Shown here piece after piece: positions 1 through 7,613 of a stretch of DNA of 45,321 nt. Both the position numbers and the translations under genes were made by a program. The notes beneath the pieces were generated by a model. The model saw nothing but the letters and a program-made list of their open reading frames with translations. It had not been told where the DNA came from and did no database searches. Position 1 is the stretch's first letter. Each line of letters begins with the position of its first letter. This stretch comes from Algoriphagus sp. A40. GTDB lineage: Bacteria; Bacteroidota; Bacteroidia; Cytophagales; Cyclobacteriaceae. The DNA lies in NCBI RefSeq assembly GCF_002002735.1, contig NZ_MUNY01000067.1:1-45321 (forward strand), read 5' to 3'.

Positions 1-1
1 T

Positions 2-979
2 AAGACACTCTCCCAGGACCATGCCCGGGAAGTGCTCAAAAACCTGGCGACAGGATCCTACAACCAAAGTCAGATTGCATCATTTATGACCGTATATCTG
101 ATGCGCTCCATTACTGTGGAGGAGCTTCGTGGATTTAGGGAAGCAATGCTGGAACTTTGTATTCCGGTTGAGATCGATGAATACGATGCCATGGATCTTT
201 GCGGTACGGGCGGAGATGGAAAGGACACTTTCAACATTTCCACTTTGGCTTCCTTCATTGTGGCAGGTGCTGGGCAAAATGTGGCCAAACATGGAAATAC
301 CGGTGTTTCCTCTATCTGTGGTTCTTCGAATTTGTTGTCTTATTTCGGCTATGAATTCACCAATGAACTGAGTGAAATTCGCCGCTCCTTGGACGAGGCG
401 GGACTTTGCTTTTTGCACGCCCCACTTTTCCACCCTGCGATGAAAAATGTCGCTCCAATCCGCAAGGAACTTGGCGTAAAAACTTTCTTCAATATGCTGG
501 GTCCGATGGTGAATCCAAGTTTTCCCAAAAAGCAGTTGGTCGGAGTATTCAGTCTGGAACTTTCGCGCTTGTATGGCTATCTCTACCAGGAAATGGAAGG
601 CAAGTTCTCCATCCTTCACTCTATCGACGGGTATGATGAGATCTCCCTGACAGGTCCTTTCAAAATGATTTCCAATCAGGGGGAAAAGTTACTGGGACCT
701 GAAAATCTCGGGCTTTCCAGACTTGCTCCTGAAAGTATAGCCGGTGGAAATACCGTTCAGGAATCCGCCAAAATTTTTGAAAATGTACTCAAAGGGAATG
801 GGACCGAAAGCCAAAACGCTGTAGTGACCGCCAATGCAGCCGCAGCTTTGGTGACTGCCAGAGAAGGCTTGAGTTTCCCGGATGCAGTGGCACTCGCAGA
901 GGAAGTCTTGCTTAGTGGTAAGGCACTCAGGGTATTTAACGGTCTGGTTAATCCCAAAACCTCAGTATCGCTAGCCTAA
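2..979 (+). CDS. trpD: Anthranilate phosphoribosyltransferase, 5'-truncated by window edge
   Basis: This enzyme transfers phosphoribose from PRPP to anthranilate, the second committed step of tryptophan synthesis in the cytoplasm. The frame is open from base 2. The residues before the GTG at 32 (KTLSQDHAREVLKNL) match the family's N-terminal helix, so the true start lies upstream of the window and the GTG is internal. The PRPP-binding loop CGTGGD is followed by the KHGN motif and an SS-x-x-GSS segment, and the C-terminal part matches the usual length. It stops 8 bases before trpC, so the genes are surely cotranscribed. trpE and trpG are expected just upstream but cannot be seen. Confidence 0.95.
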   Translation, partial: KTLSQDHAREVLKNLATGSYNQSQIASFMTVYLMRSITVEELRGFREAMLELCIPVEIDEYDAMDLCGTGGDGKDTFNISTLASFIVAGAGQNVAKHGNTGVSSICGSSNLLSYFGYEFTNELSEIRRSLDEAGLCFLHAPLFHPAMKNVAPIRKELGVKTFFNMLGPMVNPSFPKKQLVGVFSLELSRLYGYLYQEMEGKFSILHSIDGYDEISLTGPFKMISNQGEKLLGPENLGLSRLAPESIAGGNTVQESAKIFENVLKGNGTESQNAVVTANAAAALVTAREGLSFPDAVALAEEVLLSGKALRVFNGLVNPKTSVSLA

Positions 980-987
980 GTATTACC

Positions 988-1806
988 ATGAATATTTTAG
1001 AAAAAATCATCGCAGATAAGTACAGGGAAGTTTCCGAAAGAAGCAGTCTTCTCCCCATTAAACTTCTGGAGCAAAGCATTTATTTCGAAGGGAAAGTAGT
1101 CTCGATGAAAAAATACGTTACTAATCCTGAGAAGTCAGGGATCATTGCCGAGTTCAAGCGGAAGTCTCCTTCCAAGGGCATGATTAATGGTTCGGCTTCT
1201 GTGGAGAAAGTCAGCATCGGGTACATGCAGGCAGGAGCTTCGGCTTTGTCGATTTTAACTGACAAAGAGTACTTCGGAGGTACCAGCGAGGATCTGAAAG
1301 CAGCCCGAAGATTCAATTTTTGTCCCATTATCCGAAAGGATTTTATCGTGGACGAATACCAGATCATCGAAGCCAAATCCATCGGAGCAGACTGCATTTT
1401 GTTGATCGCTGCCGCATTGGAGCCTGCCAAGCTGAAGTCTTTGGCGGCTTTTGCAAAAAGCTTGGGGCTCGAAGTCCTGATGGAAGTCCATGACGGAGAG
1501 GAGCTGGAGCGCAGTCTCTGCGAAAACCTGGACCTCGTCGGAGTCAACAACCGAAACCTGAAGACCTTTGAAGTCTCGGTGGATACCTCTATTGCATTGG
1601 TAGACAAGATTCCTGCTTCTTTCGTCAAAGTCTCCGAAAGTGGGATTTCCGATCCGAATACCATGGTTGAATTGAAAAAAGCAGGTTTTGATGGATTTCT
1701 GATTGGAGAGAATTTCATGAAATCCAGCCGTCCAGAGCAGGCCGCTTATAATTTTATCAAAGAATACCGAAAGCTCCTGGCAGCTTCCGAACTGACCAAA
1801 GCCTGA
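988..1806 (+). CDS. trpC: Indole-3-glycerol phosphate synthase
   Basis: It closes the ring of CdRP to give indole-3-glycerol phosphate, in the cytoplasm. The 272-residue protein is a monofunctional TIM barrel of normal length. The IAEFKRKSPSKG strand (around residues 52-64) carries the catalytic Glu and Lys. Later markers are RKDFIVDEYQI, LLIAAAL, VGVNNRNL and the phosphate-binding SESGI near the C terminus. The stop codon overlaps the trpF start by one base (TGATG), which points to translational coupling. Unlike enterobacteria, trpC and trpF are separate genes here. Confidence 0.96.
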   Translation: MNILEKIIADKYREVSERSSLLPIKLLEQSIYFEGKVVSMKKYVTNPEKSGIIAEFKRKSPSKGMINGSASVEKVSIGYMQAGASALSILTDKEYFGGTSEDLKAARRFNFCPIIRKDFIVDEYQIIEAKSIGADCILLIAAALEPAKLKSLAAFAKSLGLEVLMEVHDGEELERSLCENLDLVGVNNRNLKTFEVSVDTSIALVDKIPASFVKVSESGISDPNTMVELKKAGFDGFLIGENFMKSSRPEQAAYNFIKEYRKLLAASELTKA

Positions 1807-2447
1807 TGGAACTCAAAGTCTGTGGCATGCGGGAACCGAAAAATATCCGGAGTCTGATTTCTGAAGTGAAACCGGACTGGATGGGTTTGATCTTTTATCC
1901 CAAGTCTCCACGCTATGTTTCGGATGACCTTGCTACAGAGTTTAAAGAACTTCAGGTGAAAAAAGTTGGTGTTTTTGTCAATGAAACCGAGGAGAAAATC
2001 CTGAGAAAAGCGTCAGATTTTGGTCTTTCAGCGATCCAGCTTCACGGAAGCGAGACGCCGGAGTTTGTGAAAAATCTGTCCGAAAAGACCAATTGCGAAC
2101 TCTGGAAAGTGATTTCGGTGGTAGAGGAGATTGACTGGAAAAGCCTGGAAGGCTACTTGCCATATGTGACTAAGTTCTTGTTTGATACCTCGACTTCAGC
2201 TCATGGAGGCTCAGGAAGAAAGTTTGACTGGAAAGTTTTGGAAACCTATCCCTTCGACAAAGGCTTTTTGCTGAGTGGAGGATTGGATGAAGAGAGTGGT
2301 GATGAAGTTTTGGCTTTGCGCCAGCAAATCCCACAACTCCAAGGCGTGGATCTCAACTCTAAATTCGAGGATGCTCCCGGCCTGAAAAACATCGAAAAAC
2401 TCAAGAATTTTAAACGTCGCCTGTCTCATTCAGGCACCAATAACTAA
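1806..2447 (+). CDS. trpF: Phosphoribosylanthranilate isomerase
   Basis: It performs the Amadori rearrangement of phosphoribosylanthranilate to CdRP, between TrpD and TrpC. The protein has 213 residues. The N-terminal KVCGM places the general-base Cys at residue 6. The barrel ends with LFDTSTSAHGGSGRKFDW (catalytic Asp around 127) and the LSGGL and GVDLNSK phosphate loops. The ATG shares its A with the trpC stop. A 21-base gap leads to trpB. Confidence 0.95.
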   Translation: MELKVCGMREPKNIRSLISEVKPDWMGLIFYPKSPRYVSDDLATEFKELQVKKVGVFVNETEEKILRKASDFGLSAIQLHGSETPEFVKNLSEKTNCELWKVISVVEEIDWKSLEGYLPYVTKFLFDTSTSAHGGSGRKFDWKVLETYPFDKGFLLSGGLDEESGDEVLALRQQIPQLQGVDLNSKFEDAPGLKNIEKLKNFKRRLSHSGTNN

Positions 2448-2468
2448 TAACCTTATAACTATTGAATC

Positions 2469-3647
2469 ATGATTAAGGTGGATGAAAAGGGCTTTTACGG
2501 CAGATTTGGCGGGGCTTATATTCCCGAAATGCTGTATCCCAACGTGGAGGAACTGAGAGAAAACTATGAAGCCATCATGGCTTCCAAAGAATTTCAGGAC
2601 GAATTCAGAGGCTTGCTGAAGGATTATGTAGGCCGTCCGACTCCCCTGTATTTTGCCAATCGGATGTCTGAGAAATATGGGGTAAAAATCTACCTCAAGC
2701 GGGAAGACCTCTGCCATACCGGAGCACACAAGGTCAACAACACCATCGGCCAGATCATTTTGGCCAAAAGACTGGGCAAAAAACGCATCATCGCCGAGAC
2801 CGGTGCCGGTCAGCATGGCGTGGCCACCGCTACAGTCTGTGCGCTGATGGGCATGGAATGTACGGTCTATATGGGCGAAATCGACATTGCCCGGCAGCGA
2901 CCCAACGTGGAGCGGATGAAGATCCTCGGAGCTCAGGTGATTCCAGCTGTTTCGGGTTCCAAAACCCTCAAAGATGCCACCAACGAAGCCATGCGTGCCT
3001 GGATCAACAATCCGGTGGATACGCACTACATCATTGGTTCGGTTGTCGGTCCGCATCCTTATCCTGAGATGGTCGCTAGGTTTCAGTCGGTGATTTCAGA
3101 GGAAATCAAGTGGCAACTCATGGAAAAGGAAGGCCGGGAAAATCCGGATATCGTGATTGCCTGTGTAGGCGGAGGCTCCAATGCTGCAGGAGCATTTTAC
3201 CATTATTACAACTCCCCAGAAGTAAGATTGGTCGCTGCGGAAGCGGGTGGCTTGGGTGTCAATTCGGGAAAGACTGCAGCTACCACGGCCAAAGGAACTC
3301 CGGGGATTCTGCACGGATCCAAGACGATCCTAATGCAGACCGAAGACGGGCAGGTCGTCGAGCCGCACTCCATTTCTGCAGGATTGGATTACCCAGGCAT
3401 CGGGCCGGTTCATGCACATTTGTTTGATGTGGGAAGAGGCGAATTTGTGGCAGTGGATGACAAAGACGCTATGAAAGCTGGGATAGAACTTAGCCGCTTG
3501 GAGGGAATTATCCCGGCCATCGAGTCAGCCCATGCGCTCTATGCGCTGAACATGATCGAGTACAGCAAAGACGACGTGATTGTGATCAACCTCTCCGGTA
3601 GGGGAGACAAGGATCTGGAGACGTATATTAAGTGGGGAGGATATTGA
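2469..3647 (+). CDS. trpB: Tryptophan synthase beta chain
   Basis: This PLP-dependent subunit condenses indole with serine to make tryptophan. The 392-residue length is typical. The PLP Schiff-base lysine is in GAHKVNN (Lys88), the catalytic Glu is in AETGAGQHG (Glu110), and the PLP phosphate loop is GGGSNAAG (around 234). The KREDLCHTGAHK signature shows a canonical TrpB1 rather than a TrpB2. It is followed by a hairpin repeat that separates it from trpA, an unusual gap for a pair that forms one enzyme complex. Confidence 0.97.
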   Translation: MIKVDEKGFYGRFGGAYIPEMLYPNVEELRENYEAIMASKEFQDEFRGLLKDYVGRPTPLYFANRMSEKYGVKIYLKREDLCHTGAHKVNNTIGQIILAKRLGKKRIIAETGAGQHGVATATVCALMGMECTVYMGEIDIARQRPNVERMKILGAQVIPAVSGSKTLKDATNEAMRAWINNPVDTHYIIGSVVGPHPYPEMVARFQSVISEEIKWQLMEKEGRENPDIVIACVGGGSNAAGAFYHYYNSPEVRLVAAEAGGLGVNSGKTAATTAKGTPGILHGSKTILMQTEDGQVVEPHSISAGLDYPGIGPVHAHLFDVGRGEFVAVDDKDAMKAGIELSRLEGIIPAIESAHALYALNMIEYSKDDVIVINLSGRGDKDLETYIKWGGY

Positions 3648-3680
3648 TTTCGGAATTGGGATTTCGGATATATAATTTTT

Positions 3681-3815
3681 GAATTTTGATTTACGATTTA
3701 TGAGGTAAAAATGAACCTGAAACGACAATTTCTTTAGAATTCTCCATGGTTTGAATTTAGAAAAGTCTTCAACTCGACCCACCACCTCGTAAATCGTAAA
3801 TCGTAAATCGTACTT
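3681..3815. repeat. Intergenic hairpin repeat, copy A (trpB-trpA)
   Basis: An imperfect inverted repeat fills most of the trpB-trpA gap. The left arm at 3690-3706 (TTTACGATTTATGAGGT) pairs with the right arm at 3784-3800 at 16 of 17 positions. The right arm continues with further CGTAAAT units and ends 4 bases before the trpA ATG. The core starts with TGAACC and has an AGAATTCT palindrome near the apex, so the whole element could fold into one long hairpin. Five other related segments occur in this window. Confidence 0.85.
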
Positions 3816-3819
3816 AAAA

Positions 3820-4593
3820 ATGAATCGCATACACTACTTATTCAATACCCAAAAAGAGCGGGTGCTCTCCATCTATTTTACCGCAGGTTTTCCTGATCTG
3901 GAAGACACGTTGCCGATTATGGAGGCGATCCAGGCCGGGGGAGCGGACATTATTGAGATTGGAGTTCCCTATTCCGATCCGGTTGCTGATGGCCCGACGA
4001 TCCAAGACAGCAACAAGATCGCACTGGATAATGGCATGAGCATGAAAAAACTGTTCGAGCAATTGAAGGGTTTCCGCGCCAAAATCCATATTCCTGTTGT
4101 CTTGATGGGCTATCTTAATCCGGTCATGCAGTACGGAATGGAGGACTTTTGCAAGAAATGCAAGGAAGTCGGAATCGACGGATTGATTGTGCCGGATTTG
4201 CCGATGCAGCAATATCTGGAGGATTACAAAGGATTATTCGAACAATATGGTTTGGTGAATACCTTCCTGATTTCTCCCCAAACCTCAGAAAAACGAATCC
4301 ATGAGATTGACGAAAACACGAGCGGATTTATCTACATGGTATCTTCACACTCGATCACCGGAGCAAAGTCGGGAATCACCGAGGAGCAGATTGCCTATTT
4401 TGAGCGGGTGAAAGCCATGAATTTGAAAAATCCCCGCTTGATCGGCTTTGGGATTTCGGATGCCGAGACTTTTACGACCGCATCTAATTACAGTAATGGA
4501 GCCATCATCGGATCGGCTTTTATCAAGAAAATCAAAGACGCACAAAATCTCAGTCAAGACATTCAGGAATATTTAAGAGGAGTGAAAAATTGA
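3820..4593 (+). CDS. trpA: Tryptophan synthase alpha chain
   Basis: It cleaves indole-3-glycerol phosphate to indole and glyceraldehyde 3-phosphate and channels indole to TrpB. At 257 residues it is of normal length. The catalytic Glu46 is in IIEIGVPYSDP and the catalytic Asp57 in VADGPTIQ. Further motifs are LMGYLNPV, GLIVPDLP, YMVSSHSITGAK and GFGISDAE. The ATG immediately follows repeat copy A, and partial copy B lies downstream, so the gene is bracketed by related elements. Confidence 0.96.
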   Translation: MNRIHYLFNTQKERVLSIYFTAGFPDLEDTLPIMEAIQAGGADIIEIGVPYSDPVADGPTIQDSNKIALDNGMSMKKLFEQLKGFRAKIHIPVVLMGYLNPVMQYGMEDFCKKCKEVGIDGLIVPDLPMQQYLEDYKGLFEQYGLVNTFLISPQTSEKRIHEIDENTSGFIYMVSSHSITGAKSGITEEQIAYFERVKAMNLKNPRLIGFGISDAETFTTASNYSNGAIIGSAFIKKIKDAQNLSQDIQEYLRGVKN

Positions 4594-4650
4594 AAGATTA
4601 AAAAGTCTCCGTTCATAAAGGATTGGCACTTGTAAAGCTTCAACTCTAGA

Positions 4651-4689
4651 AAACTCCTCGTAAATCAAAAATCGTAATTCGTAAATCGA
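4651..4689. repeat. Intergenic repeat, partial copy B (trpA-aroF)
   Basis: This is a right-arm-like segment only: CTCCTCGTAAATC followed by AAAAATCGTAATTCGTAAATCG. It ends 1 base before the next ATG. The upstream part of the gap (4594-4650) has a short match to the core of copy A (CTTCAACTC) but no recognisable left arm. It reads as a decayed or half element of the same family. Confidence 0.65.
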
Positions 4690-4690
4690 A

Positions 4691-5710
4691 ATGATAATTC
4701 AACTTCAACCCGACATTTCCGACAGCCAAAAAGAAAAACTCATCTCCAAAGTCAATGAGATCGGCTACAAGACCACCGAGGTCAAAACCCAATTGGGAGA
4801 CTACCTCATAGGGATCGGAAAGAATGAATTCGATATCCGCAAAATCGGTCAGATGGATGGAATCAAAGACATCCACATCGTATCAGACGAGTACAAGTTG
4901 GTTTCCAAAAAGTGGAAGGCCAAGCCTACCTCTGTGGATCTGGGAGACGGTGTTTTTATCAAGGATGGGGAAATGGCCATCATTACCGGACCTTGTTCGA
5001 TTGAGACGGAAGAACAAATCCGAGCCGTGGTGGCGCACTGCGTGGAAAATGACATTACCATGATGCGCGGTGGCGTGTTCAAACCCCGAAGCAGTCCGTA
5101 TGCCTTTCGTGGCCTAGGGTTCGAAGGTCTCAAGCTCTGGCATGACATCGCCTCAGCTGCCGGCATCAAGATCGTGACCGAGGTAATGCAAACCTCCCAA
5201 ATTGAGGAAATGTATCCGTACGTGGATATCTACCAAGTCGGAGCTCGCAATTCACAAAACTTTAACCTCTTGGATGAACTCGGCAAAGTCGACAAAGCGG
5301 TGATGATCAAGCGGGGGATTTCAGGTACCATTGAGGAACTGCTTCAATCTGCGGAATACGTCTTTTCCGGAGGAAATGAAAAACTGATCCTCTGCGAGCG
5401 GGGTATTCGAACCTACGAACGCGCTTCCAGAAATACCTTGGATCTCAATGCAATTCCGATCCTGAAGGCCAAATCCCACCTACCTGTGATCGTCGATCCA
5501 TCTCACGGAATTGGTATCCGGGCTTATGTGCCTCAGATGGCCTTAGCCGGAGTAATGGCCGGAGCGGACGGCATCATCTACGAATCCCACGAAGTGCCGG
5601 AAAAAGCTTACTCTGACGGACAACAGACTTTGGATTTTGCTCAGAGTGCGAGACTGGCGGCCTGGATTCGGGAGATTTTCGCCAAAAGAAAAACTTTCGA
5701 TCTCTTATAA
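4691..5710 (+). CDS. aroF: 3-deoxy-7-phosphoheptulonate (DAHP) synthase, class I-beta with N-terminal regulatory domain
   Basis: It condenses phosphoenolpyruvate with erythrose 4-phosphate, the first step of the shikimate pathway. The 339 residues divide into an N-terminal ferredoxin-like/ACT-like domain (about 1-75), as in Thermotoga-type enzymes where it mediates aromatic feedback, and a catalytic barrel. Barrel motifs are GPCSIE, MMRGGVFKPRSSPYAFRGLG, QVGARNSQNF, KRGISGTIEELL and DPSHGIG. No chorismate mutase domain is fused. Its place at the end of the trp cluster supplies precursor to the same branch. The symbol is generic; which effector inhibits it cannot be read from sequence. Confidence 0.9.
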   Translation: MIIQLQPDISDSQKEKLISKVNEIGYKTTEVKTQLGDYLIGIGKNEFDIRKIGQMDGIKDIHIVSDEYKLVSKKWKAKPTSVDLGDGVFIKDGEMAIITGPCSIETEEQIRAVVAHCVENDITMMRGGVFKPRSSPYAFRGLGFEGLKLWHDIASAAGIKIVTEVMQTSQIEEMYPYVDIYQVGARNSQNFNLLDELGKVDKAVMIKRGISGTIEELLQSAEYVFSGGNEKLILCERGIRTYERASRNTLDLNAIPILKAKSHLPVIVDPSHGIGIRAYVPQMALAGVMAGADGIIYESHEVPEKAYSDGQQTLDFAQSARLAAWIREIFAKRKTFDLL

Positions 5711-5750
5711 ATAGTTTGCTGCAAGCGAATCATCTGTGTAAATTCACACC

Positions 5751-5804
5751 ATGAATCCAACACCAAGAACCTATGTGCATCATTCTTATCATCTACTCTA
5801 TTGA
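5751..5804 (+). CDS. Candidate leader peptide rich in Tyr and His codons
   Basis: A 17-codon reading frame encodes MNPTPRTYVHHSYHLLY followed by TGA. Six of the last ten residues are Tyr or His (Tyr 8, 13, 17; His 10, 11, 14), with no Trp or Phe. It starts 40 bases after the aroF stop and ends 1 base before the proximal arm of an antiterminator, the arrangement expected of an attenuation leader. The genes downstream make Tyr (phhA) and His (hisHAFIE). The composition and position are observed; the ribosome-stalling role is inferred. Confidence 0.6.
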   Translation: MNPTPRTYVHHSYHLLY

Positions 5805-5876
5805 GGGAATAGGAATGAATTGGTTTTTGGGAAAAAATAAATTAGGCCTATTCCGTATCGGATTAGGCCTTTTTTG
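5798..5876 (+). promoter_or_regulatory. Candidate transcription attenuator (antiterminator/terminator switch)
   Basis: Three mutually exclusive pairings can be drawn. Region 1 (CTATT, 5798-5802, overlapping the leader stop) pairs with AATAG at 5808-5812. Region 2 (GGAATAGG, 5806-5813) pairs perfectly with region 3 (CCTATTCC, 5847-5854). Region 3 overlaps the 5' arm (AGGCCTA, 5844-5850) of a terminator whose 3' arm is TAGGCCT at 5864-5870, followed by six T. A ribosome stalled on the Tyr/His codons up to about 5792 would leave region 2 free and prevent termination. This is the classic layout of amino-acid operon attenuators. Confidence 0.65.
5844..5876 (+). terminator. Rho-independent terminator of the attenuator
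   Basis: A 7-bp stem (AGGCCTA, 5844-5850, with TAGGCCT, 5864-5870) with a 13-base loop is followed by TTTTTT. It would also end transcripts coming from the trp/aroF operon. Confidence 0.75.
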
Positions 5877-5898
5877 GTTTTAAACCAACCAGGAGGTT

Positions 5899-5922
5899 AT
5901 GCTGCTTTTCCTAAAGCAGCAT
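5899..5922 (+). other. Perfect 10-bp hairpin upstream of phhA
   Basis: ATGCTGCTTT (5899-5908), a TCCT loop and AAAGCAGCAT (5913-5922) form a perfect stem in the phhA leader. Only three T follow, so it is a weak terminator candidate. It may instead protect the 5' end of a processed mRNA. Confidence 0.6.
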
Positions 5923-6009
5923 TTCAATTCCAGTTCGATTAAATCAGTCCAGCTTCTGGAGAAGCAGGGCAGCAGAACAGCAGAAGAGTAAAATAAACCC
6001 AAATAGAAT

Positions 6010-6795
6010 ATGAGTACTAAACCCAAAGACTGGGTCTTTACCGACCCGAGATTAAAAGAACTGAGGCAGGACTATGCGGCCTACACCGAGGAGGACTTCA
6101 ATGTCTGGAAAATTCTCTTTGAGCGGCAGATGCCAAATCTTCCCAAAGCGGCTTCAAAAGCTTATTTGGAAGGTGTCAAAGCGGTGAAGTTTAACGCGGA
6201 CTGCATCGCCAATTTTGAGGAACTAAACGGGGTCCTCACTAAGACCACAGGATGGGCCGTGCATGTGGTGCCGGGTTTGATTGACGACGACTTGTTTTTC
6301 GGCTTGCTGAACAACAGGCGTTTCCCTTCATCCACCTGGCTGCGAAAAATGGATCAGCTGGACTACCTCGAGGAGCCGGATATGTTTCACGATGCCTTTG
6401 CCCACATGCCGCTGTTAACTAATCAGCATTACGTGGACTTTCTGGAAAATCTTTCCGGAATCGCACTGAAGCATATCAATGATCCTTGGGCGATCCAGTT
6501 GCTGAGCCGTATTTATTGGTTTACGATTGAATTTGGCTTGATCCGGGAAGAGGGAGTACTTAGAATATATGGAGCTGGAATTTTGAGTTCGGCTGGAGAG
6601 ACGAAGTTTTCCCTATCCGACCAACCCAAGCACTTCCCTTACGATGTCCGCCAAATCCTGAATACTGAGTACTGGAAAGACCACTTTCAGGATAAATATT
6701 TTGTGATCGACAGCTACGAGCAGCTTTTCAATTCACTTCCGGTGATCGAGGAGGTGCTAGAAGAGATGTTAGCTGAGAAAGAAACAAGAGGTTAG
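6010..6795 (+). CDS. phhA: Phenylalanine 4-monooxygenase
   Basis: It hydroxylates phenylalanine to tyrosine using O2 and a pterin cofactor, with a non-heme iron. The 261-residue protein is the catalytic domain only, as usual for bacteria. The iron ligands are visible: His127 and His132 in EPDMFHDAFAHMP, and Glu174 in YWFTIEFGL. The gene follows the Tyr/His attenuator and precedes hisH by 61 bases, so it looks like the first structural gene of a phhA-hisHAFIE operon. It can act either in Phe breakdown or in Tyr supply. The context next to aromatic biosynthesis and a Tyr-rich leader favours Tyr supply, which is an inference. Confidence 0.95.
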   Translation: MSTKPKDWVFTDPRLKELRQDYAAYTEEDFNVWKILFERQMPNLPKAASKAYLEGVKAVKFNADCIANFEELNGVLTKTTGWAVHVVPGLIDDDLFFGLLNNRRFPSSTWLRKMDQLDYLEEPDMFHDAFAHMPLLTNQHYVDFLENLSGIALKHINDPWAIQLLSRIYWFTIEFGLIREEGVLRIYGAGILSSAGETKFSLSDQPKHFPYDVRQILNTEYWKDHFQDKYFVIDSYEQLFNSLPVIEEVLEEMLAEKETRG

Positions 6796-6844
6796 ACAAA
6801 AGACTAAAGAGATGGTACATAAGAATGATAATAGTCTTGTGTCT
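6794..6844. repeat. Intergenic inverted repeat between phhA and hisH
   Basis: AGACAAAAGACTA (6794-6806, beginning at the phhA stop) pairs with TAGTCTTGTGTCT (6832-6844) at 12 of 13 positions around a 25-base loop. It ends 12 bases before the hisH ATG. The layout resembles the GATTTACGA elements but the words differ, so it may be a second family of gap-filling hairpins. Confidence 0.6.
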
Positions 6845-6856
6845 TGATACTTAAAA

Positions 6857-7453
6857 ATGAAAATAGCAGTAATCAAATACAATTCCGGCAACGTACAGTC
6901 TGTCCTATACGCTCTGGAGCGATTGGGGGTGGATGCCGAACTCACGGATGATCCGGAGAAAATCCGCTTTGCGGACAAGGTCATCTTTCCCGGACAGGGA
7001 GAGGCAAGTACAGCCATGAACTACCTCAAAGCCAGAAAGCTTGATCAACTCATCAAGGAATTGAAACAGCCATTTCTGGGGGTTTGTCTTGGATTGCAGT
7101 TGCTTTGCGAGCATTCCGAGGAAAATGATACGGCCTGTCTGGGGATCTTTCCGGTGAAAGTGAAGCGCTTTATTCCTGAAAATTCTCAGGAATTCAAAGT
7201 GCCTCATGTGGGTTGGAATGAACTCGAAAATCTGGCTAAAAACCCGCTACTCACAGATTTACCTGCAAATCCATTTGTGTATTACGTCCACAGCTTTTAC
7301 GCTGAGCTCAGCGAGTATACCATCGCAACCACACATTACATTCACGACTTTACTGCCATTTTACATCGGGATAATTTCTGGGCGATTCAAGCCCACCCGG
7401 AGAAAAGCAGTACAGTAGGGGAGAAGTTGCTGGCTAATTTTCTAAGTATTTGA
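6857..7453 (+). CDS. hisH: Imidazole glycerol phosphate synthase, glutamine amidotransferase subunit
   Basis: This class I glutaminase supplies ammonia to HisF for imidazole ring closure. The 198-residue protein has the nucleophile Cys77 in GVCLGLQLL and the rest of the triad in AHPEK (His180, Glu182). PGQGE forms the oxyanion strand. It is separated from hisA by repeat copy C, although HisH works directly with HisF two genes further on. Confidence 0.95.
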   Translation: MKIAVIKYNSGNVQSVLYALERLGVDAELTDDPEKIRFADKVIFPGQGEASTAMNYLKARKLDQLIKELKQPFLGVCLGLQLLCEHSEENDTACLGIFPVKVKRFIPENSQEFKVPHVGWNELENLAKNPLLTDLPANPFVYYVHSFYAELSEYTIATTHYIHDFTAILHRDNFWAIQAHPEKSSTVGEKLLANFLSI

Positions 7454-7456
7454 AAG

Positions 7457-7590
7457 AATTTACGAGTTACGATTTTTGATTTACGACCTTCTTGTGAACC
7501 ACAAAACTGAATTCAAAATGTTTGACTTTCAAAAATTAGGATTGAAGTTCAAAATCACCTCGTAAATCGTAATTCGCAAATCATAAATCC
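7457..7590. repeat. Intergenic hairpin repeat, copy C (hisH-hisA)
   Basis: The left arm runs from 7457 and includes GATTTACGA at 7478-7486. The right arm starts with CACCTCGTAAATC, and TCGTAAATC at 7560-7568 pairs perfectly with the left word. The core begins GTGAACC, as in copy A. The element starts 4 bases after the hisH stop. Confidence 0.8.
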
Positions 7591-7613
7591 ATCCATAATT
7601 TTCCAATTCTACA

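Larger units (their letters stand above)
5711..6009 (+). promoter_or_regulatory. Regulatory gap between aroF and phhA
   Basis: This 299-base gap has no ordinary gene. In order it holds a 17-codon leader ORF (5751-5804), an antiterminator/terminator switch (5798-5876), a strong 10-bp hairpin (5899-5922), a small GCTTC/GAAGC hairpin (5952-5965) and an AGCAG-rich purine stretch before the phhA ATG. No convincing TTG...TAnnTTTG promoter was found between aroF and the leader ORF. The leader may therefore be reached by transcription from the trp/aroF operon. Confidence 0.75.

Noticed and set aside
5690..5720. Promoter for the leader ORF (ATAGTTTG at 5711-5718)
   Set aside because: It fits TAnnTTTG poorly and has no TTG at the right distance.
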